Notes: generated from the sequence alone by a model not told the origin. Numbered from the stretch's first letter, positions 24,639 to 37,043 are shown. The stretch is 64,000 bases of DNA from Hydractinia symbiolongicarpus (GCF_029227915.1 NC_079883.1:22630001-22694000); one strand, 5' to 3'. Numbers and translations are program-made.

Positions 24639-26130
24639 TTAGTCGACTTCATTGTATCTGGTTTTAAGCATGTATTTCACCTGGATTATAATAGTGGTTA
24701 TCTCACTTCTAATCATAAAAATAAAAACCGTGAACATACCGTAAGTCCTTTCCCATATCATCTACTACATAACTTCCACTGTTCTCCTCTAGGTGATAGT
24801 GCAAAAAAGAATGGCACTATAAGGGTTGTTTTAGATTCATCACCTCTGAAGAGGTGTTTAGTAAATGATGGGATTTCTGAGGATGAGTGTTCGGTTTTGT
24901 ATTCTTCTTTGGGTGACGCTGTCAGCATGTTTTTTCGTTTAGGTCAGCATTGTTTCTTAGCTAAGTTGGATATTAAACATGTTTTTAGATTGTGTCCAGT
25001 TCACCCTGAGGACTGAAAGTTATGGATATAAAGGATGGTAGTTTTTAATATTGTTCTTCCCTTTGTAGGTAATTCTTTACCGTTTATCTTTAATAAGTTT
25101 GCAGATCTGTTGGATTGAATCCTTAACTATCTTGCCTTTATAAAAAAAACTTATTACATTACTTAGACAATTTTATCACAGGGCAGAGAATGAGGGAGGC
25201 TGTCTAACAACATTACAAGAAAGTAGTCTCTTCAGCACTTGGTGTTCCTTTAGCCCCAGATAAGCTTTTTAGACCATCACAGGTTTTCACATACCTTGGC
25301 ATCGAAATTGACACTAGCATTTTTATTATACTTTTACCTAAGGTTTAGTTTAAGGAATTAATTAATACCTTGCAACTGTGATGAGAGAAGAAGTGCACAA
25401 AGAAAGAATTATTGTCTTTTATGTGCTTGCTGTCCTTTCCTTGCAAAGTAGTTAAATTTGGTAGCATGTTCTTGAGGCACCTAATTGATCTTTTCACATC
25501 TGAGTAGTTTGTTCCATTACATCAGTATCCCTTCTGAATCAAAGAAGGACATAGAATGGTGGTGTGGGTTCTTGCCTACTTGGAGCGGTGTGGCTATTAT
25601 ACAGTCAGTAAAACTTGAGTTTGAATTTATTTACAGACGCGTCTGACATAGGTTTGGATAGTTTCTTTGATGGTTCAAGTTTCTTTTAAGTTTAACAGGA
25701 AGAGTCACAGTATTTTCTTTTTACATCTTCCGTCCATACTACGTACTGGAGGTGCTGGGTGAAGAGATAGGCAGGTTGCCTTGTTTATAGACAATGAGGC
25801 ATTGGTGCATACTTGGAGCACAGGTTTGTGTAAATGCAAGCATATTATGAGGTTAATTAGAAAATTGTTCTCCTTTAATGCTTAAAGTAACATTAACTTG
25901 CTAATTCATCATGTCACAGGTGCAAGGAATGCTGATTTGCTCTCCTGTTTGCAGGTGCCGAATTTCAAGAGTTGTGTCCAAAAGCAGACAAGCTAGCCAC
26001 ACCACTATATCAGCAATGTCACATCTTTTACTTGTCGATTGAAGTTTTACTTAAACGCAGCTTTTTCATGAAACACCAGGTTAATTTATCGCTCATGTTT
26101 ATGCGCATACAAAAGATTCTGCTATTAAAA

Positions 26131-27139
26131 TGTCAACACCTTTCTCTATAACTATTATTTTCATTTTATTAATTATTTATTTTCGGATCTCAGTTTTTTT
26201 CGTCCCCAAAAATTGGTTTATAAATGTTGCTACCTAACGTACAAAGTTATGATCTGTGTCATATAGCTAAATGTGGCAACAGATGCTGTAATAAAAGTTT
26301 TTGATGAATGTAAGTAATGAAAGTGTGTGTAGTCGAATGTTTTTTGTCTTTCCTTGCTGATGGACAGCAATAGGCATACCTACCTAGATTACCCACAGTC
26401 TGCACTAGCCTAATTTTCTTTAAACACATAAATCCACAGCAATAATATAAAGCAGTAATATAAAAATGATAGATAGGTATAGGATTAGAATTTTGCTGCT
26501 CTTGAACAAAACATGTTTCATAGCCGGAAAAAAATTACACTTAGCAAGCCAATAAAAAGATGTTGTTTACGTGATATCCTTAACAATTAGTAATAGTAGT
26601 AGTAGTATATAATAAAAAACTAGAAGTAAAATCTTGGTTTTTTTTCTAGTTGTACCACCCAATTTTTCTAGTTGTACCACCCAATTTTTCTAGTTGTACC
26701 ACCAAATTTTAAGTATTTTGTTCCTATACAAGCACTTCACTAGTGCATGCTGTATTAGAGACATTGAATACCTTTTACATCTTATGTGATACATCTTTGC
26801 TTATACTTGTAAAATTTCTTGTTTTCATTAGAATAAGAAACATATAAATAATGATAAATAATGCTTTCTTTATTTTGAATCCTTAGACATTGGAAAATCC
26901 TGCAAATTCAAACTGAGCTAAAAAGGGTTTAATTTTTCTTGTTTCCCACTGCATCAATATTTTCAAACTTATGGTTTTCTTAAACAAAGAGTTTTACTTA
27001 AAATATGTACAACCATGTTTCACTAGTCAAGTAAAGTAGGTTGAATGAGCATGTTCATATCGATTATTTTTTGTTTTAAAATTCGTTTCCAAGTCTTCAA
27101 AGATTTAAAACAGCAAACTCAGTACACATAGCTCAGAGG
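26131..27139. other. Mostly unassigned; contains a 22 bp tandem repeat
   Basis: No coding sequence was recognised. A triplet of the 22-base unit 'ctagttgtaccacccaattt..' occupies about 26646-26711. An (agt)n run lies at about 26590-26606. Confidence 0.5.
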
Positions 27140-27193
27140 CTATTTCTTTGGTACACGAGATTGGGATATGGATGCTCCAAATGCTCTACTTAC

Positions 27194-27382
27194 CATTTCT
27201 TTGGTAATTTGGCGTAGTTGGAGTAGCTTTTGGATCAACTCCTGGAGGAGCAGTTCACTTGGAGCATTTAGAGCAGAATTAATGATTGGACTTAGTATGG
27301 TCAAAGTCATCTTACTCTTAAAACCATTTCTATAAGTCACATTATATGTTTGTTGTAGTAAAAGCAAAATTGTAGTAACCAT
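27194..27382 (-). CDS. Possible coding exon, unknown protein
   Basis: Open minus-strand frame with a leucine-rich helical look (ILSPIINSALNAPSELLLQE, LIQKLLQLRQITKEM) running into a perfect donor GTAAGT at 27193-27188. The upstream acceptor was not resolved; a second splice-bounded piece at 27428-27471 is possible but does not join in phase by my reading. The alternative, read-through to the stop at 27140, adds VSRAFGASISQSRVPKK. Weak candidate. Confidence 0.25.
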
Positions 27383-27673
27383 TGCAGTAGAAAACCAAAA
27401 AAGATTTGATTTCTATTTTATATTGCTTACCATAATCCATTCCTTTTGTCTTGATATATCACATTTTCTAGAAATAAATTAACAAGAAAATTACACAATG
27501 GTAGTATACAAGCAGCCATGAAACTTTATGGGGGAATAAAAAAGTGTATAAGTTGCAAGAAAGAGAAAAATATTAACAATTCAATATACCACTAGCTACT
27601 TTTCATGAGCAATCCACTGGAAGTAAACAAAAGTAAAAGTTTTATTACAGTAGCAAGCATCCCCAGCCCTTAA

Positions 27674-29241
27674 AGGGGAACTACACGCAAAAATTGTTTT
27701 TTGATATATTGTTACTACTACCATAAGAAAACGAATTCAACTAGTTTTACTGTTTCATATGACTTCCAAGTGCCAACAATACGAACCTTATCACCCCAAA
27801 ATACGGCTAGAAATCCCGACCCCCAATTCCGTAAAAAAAGACTGGGACGAATGTGATGTGTGACGTTGCAAAGTGCGGAAAGCGTAATTCTATGCAGTGG
27901 CTGGTTTATTAAAACAACAAATTTTTAAATTGTTTATAGTTTTGACAAAATATATCTTATATAGCTACTAGCAATTCCTTCTTATTTTATGCTAAATATG
28001 CCAAGTTGCTCAGCTTTCAGTTGTACAAGTCGCTCCATGTTTAACAAAGAGCTTAGTTTTTATAAGATACCTTCAGAAAAATCGAACAACAAACTTCGTA
28101 AAAAATGATTGCAAGCGATTAAAAGAGAAGGGTCTTTATCAAAAGATTCTGGTTTTTACATCTGCTGAAAACACTTCACTGACGATTGTTTTCAGAGGGA
28201 TATGATAGTAAGACAAAATTCATCCGGATTTCTTGAATGCAAAAAATAAAGTTTTCTTTGTATTTGCATATATTCACTGGTCATCAAATCCACGCCATTG
28301 CATAATTTACGTTCACTTTTATTTTACTAATATTATTTCACTTGTTTGTTCCCCTTTTCCATTTTTAAATTTATAAATTTAATACTTTAAAGTTAAATTT
28401 TCGTCCTGCTTGCCACTGATTATCTTTTCTCACAACTCATAAGCAGAGTTTTGTTGTTTTTGTTTTGCGCGAATAAAAATCTAATTTCTGACAGGGGTAA
28501 ACATATTACTTTGCTAGAGTGAGCTAATGGGTGAACCGATGTCATCAACATTTCGAACATCATACGAAAGTAAAGCACGTTCTGAAAATAGTCTTCTTGT
28601 TCCTGGTGCTGTCCCAACGATTTTTATATTTACTTCAGAGACTAAAAAAATTGTCCCTTACCCCCTGAATTGTTTCTCATTTAATATGCAAACTTTCCAA
28701 GGTGAGGTCTATCACACCAAAGAATTAAAAAAAGGATGGGCTACTGTTCTCCTTCGTCCATAATATTTCATTTTTTTAAATATTTTTCCAAATTGTTACG
28801 GTTTATCAATGGGAGAGGGACAATGCATCAAAAGTGTTTGAAAACATCAAAGTTTTTTTATGAAGACTGTTTGTTCATTTGAGGAAAATTGTTGGTTATC
28901 GTTGTTTTTTGATGAATAAGAAAGGTTTATTTTTGGTATATACTTAGTTATTTTGGTTCTTGTTTATTAAAAAATAAGTTACAACAAATCGTAATGTCTC
29001 CTCTCCTTTTCAATGTGTTTTCTTGGAGGCCTCTCTCTGCGGTTTGCTACATGTCGCACTTTGCAATGTCATTTTTGTTACTATTTCCAGTCTTCTTGTT
29101 TTTACGCGGCCCGTTGAAAAAAGGCATATTTCTTATTGAGGTAAAAACAGACATAATTAAGTTGCCATTTTTTTGTTTTTTGAAATATATTACCCATTTT
29201 TGACAATATATCAAAAAATAATTTTTGCGTGTAGTTCCCCT
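27674..29241 (+). mobile_element. Kolobok-like TTAA transposon with THAP-domain remnant
   Basis: Near-perfect terminal inverted repeats of about 40 bases: AGGGGAACTACACGCAAAAA at 27674 and its inverse ending at 29241. TTAA duplications lie at 27670-27673 and 29242-29245. Inside, plus strand 28001-28210 encodes a THAP zinc finger (MPSCSAFSCTSRSM, FYKIPSEK, KHFTDDCF) broken by at least two stops; 28527-28763 continues with VPGAVPTIF, a block that commonly follows THAP domains. THAP plus TTAA plus AGGG ends fits Kolobok. No intact DDE core is visible, so this is an internally reduced copy. Confidence 0.8.
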
Positions 29242-29245
29242 TTAA

Positions 29246-31030
29246 CCTTGTAAACTGAGCATCTGATCTACTCAGTTTTAACTTCCTTGTCTCCAGAAGC
29301 CAAAATAATGTTTAATTGACAATAAAATGAGTTGATTACTTAGATATTGCCAATGTTAAAATGTTTTTAGTATCCCATTCACAATCTGTGTTCACTTTTA
29401 AAGACAATTAATTCTGATATATATCACAACCAAATCTCGGTATAAGTTACGGAAAATACCACAGTACGGTTTCTTTGTTACGTGGTGTCATTCGTGAAGA
29501 GTGAGCCAATGACATAAATTTTTAGGATTTACGTACAGGGCGCTTTGGTTACACTCATAAGCGCAATAAATGCACACATAAAATTTGGTACTTATTACAA
29601 AATTTAGGATTATTCTAGCATTTATTACTTAATACTCAGTAAAATAGGTCAAGTTTGAATATTAAACTTTTTGGCCCTAGCTAGCTAGACTAAGTATGAA
29701 AGGACAAGGCTGAGCTTTTTAGCTGGGTTAAAAGTCAAAACTTGAGGAAAATTACATCACAGTTTTTAAAATTATATTACACATATTTGAGAATGCCTGC
29801 AGAAAAATTCATTGTTCATCAAGTTACCCCATATGGGTAATATGGAAGATTTCTTCATAAAAAACATCAGAAACCTTTTCATGTGGATTACTTTCACATT
29901 AACAAAAATGTCCCACAGTAACTTTTTCATCCTTATCCTAATGTCATATACATAAACTATGCAACAACTTTTGCAGGAAAATAAAAACACATCAGAAAAA
30001 AAGGTTGTTATTAAAATATTATAAATTAATTTCAAACCGATTAGTCCCTGCAGCCATTTTGGTGTCAGCGGTGTGAAAAGCTATACTAAGTAAAAGTCCT
30101 ATTACTTCAGTAAAAATTGAAATAATGACTTAAAACTTAGTATTATATGTTTTTAGACCAGTTTAATGAAATGAACCCAAAAAATTTTTTCTACTATCAT
30201 AGTTTCTAAGTTCCTGAATTTAGCCATTTTTGGAGACACCGATAAACTGTTTTTAACAGCATATTAATCTTGACAAGCCATGTGTACAGAAAACATTCAA
30301 AGTGATTTTCAGGATTAAAAATAATTCAAACAGACAAAATGTGTCCCAGGTTTAGGACCAAATACCTTATCCAGCTCAGAGAAAGTGGGAATGTGCTTCT
30401 AAAGCACAGTGCCAAATACATGATCTAAATTTTATGCCGTATAAATACAAAGTGGTTAAAAAGTTATTTTTTTGTCCACCTGGATCTGCAACACGTTTAC
30501 TTGCACTAATCGCTCAGCCTAGTGCCACTCAAAATTAATTTTTGAATATCCGCAGGAACTTATTATGCAAAATGAAAAATGCTAAACAACTGTATTTGCT
30601 TTGCAGAAGTATCAATAGGCTTCATCATAAGTCCTGTAAATGTTGGTTTATGAAAAATATACTGTATCTTTAATGCAATAAGCGCTCCACTGGATTTGTA
30701 ACACATTACACTAAGTGTCCTCCGTGTGACACAGTTTACCCTTTACTAAGTCTTAACCTGGACAGAGACTTTAGGTCTTCCCGCTCCAAGCGAATATTAC
30801 TTCTGGCTATACTTTCCCAAATTTTGTTATTTCATAAAAGAAACCTAAAAATCTACAGAAATTTATTTATGAAAAATAGGTTCCCGTTCGATAAAAGAAA
30901 TATGAACATTTGCAGAAATTTATTTATGAAATACTGGTTTCTGTTTGTCGCGACAACATATTTAACCAACATGCAATGCCTTACATACCTAACTAGCTGT
31001 ATACTGAAGTCTTGACTGTTCACTGCTATG
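29246..31030. other. No gene recognised; short tandem duplication near 30835-30955
   Basis: AT-rich intergenic DNA. About 30835-30890 and 30897-30950 are imperfect copies of one 63-base unit ('agaaatttatttatgaaa' recurs). No other structure could be supported. Confidence 0.45.
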
Positions 31031-31064
31031 GGAGGTCCAAATAGCTAGCTAGCTGTGTGGGCCG

Positions 31065-31262
31065 TTGGATGTTGCCGGGAGTTGTCTAGTAGAGCGCGGG
31101 CTCTAATTGGGTCTGCGTAGCTCAAAATGAGCATTAAATACTCTAGGACTCTCCATCTACGCCATGGCCCCTCCTGGAAATAATAGACAGGGTATATCCC
31201 TCGATATTTGTGAGGCTAGCCATGTAAAATATGCACATCTATCTATCTATCTAGCTATCTTT
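31065..31262 (+). repeat. SINE body fragment plus (ATCT)n microsatellite
   Basis: 31075-31150 ('gttgtctagtagagcg', 'gtagctcaaaatgagc', 'aggactctc') parallels 43538-43625, part of a longer tRNA-headed SINE. An (atct) run follows at about 31240-31260. Confidence 0.5.
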
Positions 31263-31269
31263 ATTTAAA

Positions 31270-32940
31270 ATGACAGAATGCCTTGAAAAATCTTTTGTGT
31301 AGCTAGCTACATAAAAATAATATATTTAGCTCTTGTACTTCATCACTTCATTGTTTAATAACAAATGTACCCCTGGAGTGCTGGCATGGTACTAGCTAGG
31401 TAGCTTAAAATCACAAAATAAATATTATCCAGATGTGACCATCTTTCATCATCAGACATCAGAAAGGCGTTTCTGTTCTACTGTTCTTACTTCTCATTAT
31501 GGGGTACCTCAAATTCTTGTAAATCCAATGAAAAAAAATTACTTAAGACTTCCTTAGCTAACAACCGCGTCTCGTTCACAAGTTTCAGCGCTGAGCAATA
31601 TGATGGACAACGTCGGGGAACCCTGGGTAATTGTGAAAAAATGTGGTTCTGCCTTATGATTTTCAGAATTTTGCTGCTGATATCAGAATATTTTAGCCCT
31701 CGAGTGCCACACCTCCGTATATATAGGAGTTAATTATCTTTAAGACATTGAAATTTAGGTGAGGGAAACAATGTTGTGGTAATTGCCAAATCACATCAAA
31801 ATCAAATCACAAGCAAACTAAAACAAGCCTCTTTTTCTAAGATTTTTAAAACACTGTGGAACAGCTTTTGAATTAAAAGACAGGAAAAAAGAATATAAAA
31901 CTATAAGTGTAAAATACTCATTCATTACCTGATGAGGAGGTCCATTCATCATCAGATATTTCATTGAGATCGAGGCATCGTTGGATGGATAAATATATGA
32001 TTTTTTTATTAGTAAAATGAGTTTTTAAAAAGGACAGAAGTGTGACTTTTTTTCAAAAACACGATCTTCAGCATCTGCAACTGATCATGCTCAAAAGATT
32101 AAATATAGTTTTTAATGTATGTTTTTACACCTTGGGAGTAAACTATAATGTAACAGATTATTTTTAGTCATAATAATGTCATCACTACCTTATCTGTTTG
32201 TTTTTAGCAGACCAATAAAAAAACACTATTAATTTTTTGACTTTTATTTTGGCTTTTTGAAAAAAAGTTTTATTTTACAAGCGAACAAGAAGGATAGCAA
32301 GCCATATAAGAATGTATTATTAAAAAATGTCTACCTATAAAGCTCTTTTTTGCCATAAAGCTTTTTCTCCTTAAAAAAAGAGATAAAATATTAGAAAAAA
32401 GTATTTCAACACTCCAGCTAAGCAAATAAGAGAAAAAATTCTGCAAACAAGTGTGTCACCGGCAGAAAACTGTAATAAAATCTTTAACGATTCTCCCACT
32501 AACTGGATTATACCCAATTTGACTAAATGTTTTCAAAGCTTTCGTGTATGCAAACTATGCCACAGTGATATAAATTTCTTGAACAAGAATAATTTTACAC
32601 AAGCCTGGGAACACAGTTTTCCATAATGTGCAAAAACAAAGAATGTGACATGAAAAAAAGAGTTTTTACAATTTAAATCAGGAGAGTGTACCTGGTAGTG
32701 GCCTCACTGATAAAGGACTTTGAGGTTTGATAAGAATCACAACTTTCTTGGGTCTCTCAATGTCGGATAGCAAACCATGTTATGGGAACACGTTCAGCAC
32801 TTGAGTTGTGCAACGCACTTGAGTAGCATTTGTCCTAAAGAGCAAATTGTCATCTAGATTTGTACATTGATCATTGTTTTAAAGGTGGTTTTTTTTATCG
32901 CATAAATTATTTTTATAGTGTATTAAGTTGTTTAATGTTT
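31270..32940. other. No gene recognised
   Basis: AT-rich intergenic DNA. No ORF over 60 codons looks protein-like, and no inverted terminal repeats were seen. Confidence 0.4.
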
Positions 32941-32944
32941 TTAC

Positions 32945-33450
32945 CCTTTCTTAGAAAATGAAATTGGATGGTATACTTCAGCTTTACAAACGAACCATTA
33001 AAAAGTATGGAATCTGATACAATCAGTTTATTGGGGATGGGGATGGCAGTGCTTACTCAAATGTGGACATGAAAAAGTCGTATGAGGCATCCTACGTTGT
33101 TAAAACGGAATAATGTTTACCCATGTTAACAAGGAATACAATTTTAACAGTCATGGAATGAGCATTACTCAAGTTCATTGGAAAAACCTCAACACAAAAA
33201 TTGTCACTTCAGTGATAATAGCTAGTGCAATTATCAAAGAGACATCACAACAGGGTCAAACAATTATAAATCTATCAAATCACTGCTTTCAAAAGCCATC
33301 ATAAAATGTATCACACCTGTTTTCAAGAGATTAGCCAATGTAAATTTTTTAGAAGGTTGCAAAAATATGATTAATAAAAATGCTAACAAGTGCTTCAAAG
33401 TGTGCTTTGGATGTCTGTTGCATTGAGCATGAGTGTTTGTATTGAAATAT
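32945..33450 (+). mobile_element. Relic of a Mutator-like transposase gene
   Basis: Plus-strand traces with interrupting stops: LQLYKRTIKKYGI, then FIGDGDGSAYSNV (family consensus (I/V)GDGDSxxF), KSYEASYVVKTE, and 33310-33420 ITPVFKRLANVNFLEGCKNM then NANKC, matching the family's 'xLLxRCxxGxTQNxNE' position. The frame is broken several times and no termini were identified. Confidence 0.55.
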
Positions 33451-33459
33451 ACAATATCT

Positions 33460-35230
33460 AAACTTCTAGAATCAGCTGAAATTATATCTCACTCGTCCTC
33501 GCTCAGTCAATGGCAACAGATTGACAAAGAACAAATTGGAAGTGCTGATAGTTCTATCTGTGGGGAGATCAAAATGGGAAAAGATATACATTATATATCT
33601 TTGTAAAGTTTGTTGTAGTAAAAAGATATCTATACTGTCACAAAATTCTTTCATATTTAATTTATACACATTGTCCAATATTTACCTATGATGTCACTTG
33701 GTGCCACTTTTGTGACTCTTCATATTGTGATTTTGGCCTAGTGAGAAAAGTGTTTACTAACGGTTTATTATCAGCAGGATATTAAGCCTTCTATCTCAAA
33801 AGTCCTGAACACAACTTTGATGGAAAATTTAATGACAGATATACTGTGATGGTATCATGAGCAAACTTTGTCAAGAAATGACGTAGAGTTTTCAAAAAGG
33901 CTTCCTTTAATAGAATTTGATCAATATAATAGTTAATAAAGTCACACAATTCTGTAATACTTCAAAGGTTGCCTTTGTTTGTCAATGATTCAACAAAATT
34001 GAAAGCATGTTTTGCATTTTGGGAATAATTTGGGCAAGTTCGAGAGTTATTGGACAAAAACGCAAATTTTATTCAAATAGTCAGACAGCTGTTTTCCACT
34101 TTTCATTTTTAATTTAATGTAACCTATACACAACAGTTGGCACTTTTTTTTAATCTTCCAAACAAAAATTTTTTTCGCAAGAATTTGGAGTAGATAAAAT
34201 AAATATAAGACATTTGCATTCTTTTGGGAATCGTCTTCCCAATCATTTAAAAAATAATCGTTTGAATTTGTATAATATTTTATTTTAAACAATCATTACA
34301 CAATTTTAAAACGAATTCTACAAACATTTTTTCAGAAAAAATCGTTTTGAATTCGTTTCAATTCCTTTTAAAATAGTTTCAAATCGCTTCGTTGAATTGA
34401 AAATCGTTTTGTAATCGTTTCACATTCGTTTCTGAATATTTTAAAAAAATTAAAATTAATTCTTCACAACACTTTGTTAAATTCGTTTCAGTTCAAATCG
34501 TTTTAAAATAACTTCTAATATAACACGGTTATCACACCTCGTTGGTTTCTAAAAAAATTGAACTATCAATTAAAGACCCTGGGGACAATGTTGATAATCA
34601 CGTACGTGATTTATCACGTAAACACAATTTCCAAAATGAGAAGCCTGGGCATGGGGAACCCATATAGTGCAAGTTCCAAGTCACGGCCAGGAATTTCAAT
34701 CCATGTAGAAAAAGTTGTAATTGAAGTCATCAATTAAACTTTTTATCTACTTGTGGGACAAACAATATTTCCCCTTATAATAAATTACGGAAAGTTCAAT
34801 GGCGGATGTTAATGAAATCTAAAGTTTTGCGATATGGTTTTCTGTAGGATTTATAACAAAATACAGCGATAACTTAAGAACTTAAGAAAGTTCTTTAACA
34901 GTTTAATAAAATACGGCGATGTGAAAACTTTGTCTCGGGAAAAGACCTGAAAAGGTAACAAAATATTATATTAACACTAGCAATTTCTTCTTCTTTCTTA
35001 GTTATACAAGTTTAAACTTGTGACACAAAAGTTATTTTAACAGCTATACGTGTTTTGAGCCAAAATGAAACTTATTTTGAAGAAAAAACAACAACTTGTA
35101 AAATGAATGAAACTTTTCTTTCTTTTTACCATGATTTAATTGATTTTGAATTCTTATTTACACAATTAAACAATAGGTCCTCATGTGAGTTTTTTTACCT
35201 GTTGAATATTTCACAATAATAAAGAAACTT
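33460..35230. other. No gene recognised; 'tcgttt'-rich stretch
   Basis: About 34320-34510 is built from variants of 'aaatcgttttgaattcgttt'. A perfect 16-base palindrome AATCACGTACGTGATT lies near 34596. The rest is featureless AT-rich sequence. Confidence 0.45.
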
Positions 35231-35252
35231 TAAAACACCAAAAATAAAATTT

Positions 35253-36850
35253 ATGCGCAATACATGTTTTAAAATATTGAGTTTCTATCCCAAATTTCTT
35301 GTTTGTCAGGCAAATTTGATCTGCAAAAAAACAAAAATTATCAACCAACCAACTGTTATGATAAAACTCTGTAAGTCATTGGTGTTACCGATAGTTGAGT
35401 ACTGCTCCCAACTATGGAGTCCTCACAAACAAGGTGAAATTGCATCCCTCGAAGCAGTACAGTAGAGTTTCCTTCGTAAAATGGATGGTTCAAGAAACCA
35501 AAACTACTGGGAGTGCCTCAACATATTCGCTTCACGTCGCAGAAATCGCTACATAATAATATACATACAGTACTGGAATCAGGACACCTAACATCGTGAG
35601 CGCGTATCATGCGTGACACGAACGATCCGAGATCCAATCGTGACAGAAAAAATGTTAACGAAAAACTATGCGATAGTCGCGGTGTATAAAAAAATAATGA
35701 TGCTATCGCGATCGTCACCATTAATCGTAATTGTCGCGATGGATCGTGAATAACATTAAAAATATTAAACAATAGATGTGTATAATCTTGTGTCTTTGTT
35801 TTTTTTTTGACATTTAAAAATTATTTTGCATCTTGTATTTTTATTAGAAATTAGATTTTCGAAATAAGGTGACTCCAACTTAATTAGTTGTTCTACGGGC
35901 GAAGTAGATATTAGCTTACGGTCGGTCGGAGAAATAAAAATAATTTTATCGAGAATGTATAGTCAGAACAACAACAAAAAATATTTAAAAAATAACAACC
36001 GAGGAGGGTGTTACGACAAGCATATTTTTCTATGTATGTTTTGCTCGAATTACCGAATGTTGAATTAGCAAATGTTTGATTTAATGAAAGTACATGGAAA
36101 AATAAGAATGAATGGTCGGAACAACAACAAAAAATAATAAAAAATAACAACGGAGGAGAGTGTTACGACAAGCATATTTTTCTATGTATTTTTGCATAAC
36201 GCATGCGGTTTATATCTTTAAGTTGCGAAGAAAAAATAATAATAATTTGTCTCACTAAAAAAATGTAACTAGTACTCAAGGTGAAAAGATAAAAATACTT
36301 GCATGCTCAAAAACTTATTTTCAAAACTTATGCAGCAAGAATTTTTCTTGTGTTGTTTTTAAGGCTGTACAGAAAGAATTATTCTTGTGCTGTTTCCACG
36401 ATGTTAGGTGTCCTGATTCCAGTACTGTATGAAAGATTCTAGAGAATTAAGTATATATACCAAATTTCAGTGACATTAATCGTACTGCTATCTCTCACTA
36501 CACCTCTCCTGGACGTGGTCGATTGTGCACCTTACCTCCAGTTCTAACCAACATACCCAAATCCCTCCAAACTAAAATGTATGGGAGTTTAAGTCATATT
36601 GGTCCAAGGATATTCAACGCTCTTTCAAGACATTTGCTGGACCTTTCTGGAGTACCAGTCTCCGCTTTCAAAAATCATCTTGACAAGTTCTTAATCCATG
36701 TTTCTGACGAACCCTCACTACCAGGTCATCAAAACAATAGAACTTGACACAAATAGCCTTCTGGCTGTTCTAAGAATAGATCCTCCTGCCTTCCCCCCTG
36801 ACCTTCATTTTAGGTCAAATGTTGTAGCAGAAGAAGTTGCTGGCGTCCTC
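35253..36850 (+). mobile_element. 3' end of a non-LTR retrotransposon (LINE), split by an insertion
   Basis: Reverse transcriptase C-terminal sequence: LCKSLVLPIVEYCSQLWSPH at 35350-35425, then IASLEAVQ, stop, SFLRKMDGS and YWECL up to 35567. After the 860-base insertion it resumes at 36430 and then reads SPGRGRLCTLPPVL and MYGSLSHIGPRIFNALSRHL, down to a stop at 36745. This is the thumb or post-RT region of CR1/Jockey-type LINEs. The 5' part of the element is missing (5' truncation is usual for LINEs), and an in-frame stop replaces a Trp position just after the insertion. Confidence 0.75.
35568..36427. mobile_element. 860 bp non-autonomous TIR element with TA target duplication
   Basis: Perfect 31-base terminal inverted repeats (CAGTACTGGAATCAGGACAC... 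at 35568; its exact inverse ends at 36427), flanked by TA on both sides. TA target sites and CAGT ends suggest a Tc1/mariner-type non-autonomous element. No transposase ORF. Internally, about 35905-36035 is repeated at about 36085-36195 ('acaacaacaaaaaat', 'gtgttacgacaagcatattt'). Confidence 0.85.
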
Positions 36851-37043
36851 GACGAAGACGAAGCTTAAATGAGCTGAAAGATTATCAAAGGCATCAAAGG
36901 TAAAGGTAATTGCAAATCGCGATTTGTGGACAGTTAATTATGACGCTGTGAATCATTTTGAAGTAACATTATATAGCTATACTATTTAACCCCCAAAAGA
37001 AAATAATATATTTTTACAGTGTCTTCCCACATAGTTCTCTTAA

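Larger units (their letters stand above)
21660..26130 (+). mobile_element. Decayed DIRS-like retroelement, interrupted by another transposon
   Basis: DIRS elements are tyrosine-recombinase retrotransposons. Protein-like traces on the plus strand, with many stops and frameshifts: a gag-like stretch at 21694-21870 (CKYVNFDLLLPSTLNAPLAT); pre-RT sequence at 22204-22440 continuing after the insertion at 24642; reverse transcriptase at about 24810-25330 (GTIRVVLDSSP, FLAKLDIKHVFRLCPVHPED, HYLDNFIT, FTYLGIEIDT); RNase H at about 25625-25960 (LFTDASDIGLDS, LFIDNEALVHTWS, IHHVTGARNADLLS); and what may be the start of a tyrosine recombinase near 26050-26120. The LPF-x-NSLPFIFNKFADLL block near 25060-25120 is typical of DIRS RT. 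Outer boundaries and split repeats were not found, so limits are approximate. Non-functional. Confidence 0.8.

Noticed and set aside
30824-31015. ORF with internal repeat (KRNLKIYRNLFMK)
   Set aside because: The amino-acid repeat is a by-product of a 63-base tandem duplication in AT-rich DNA.
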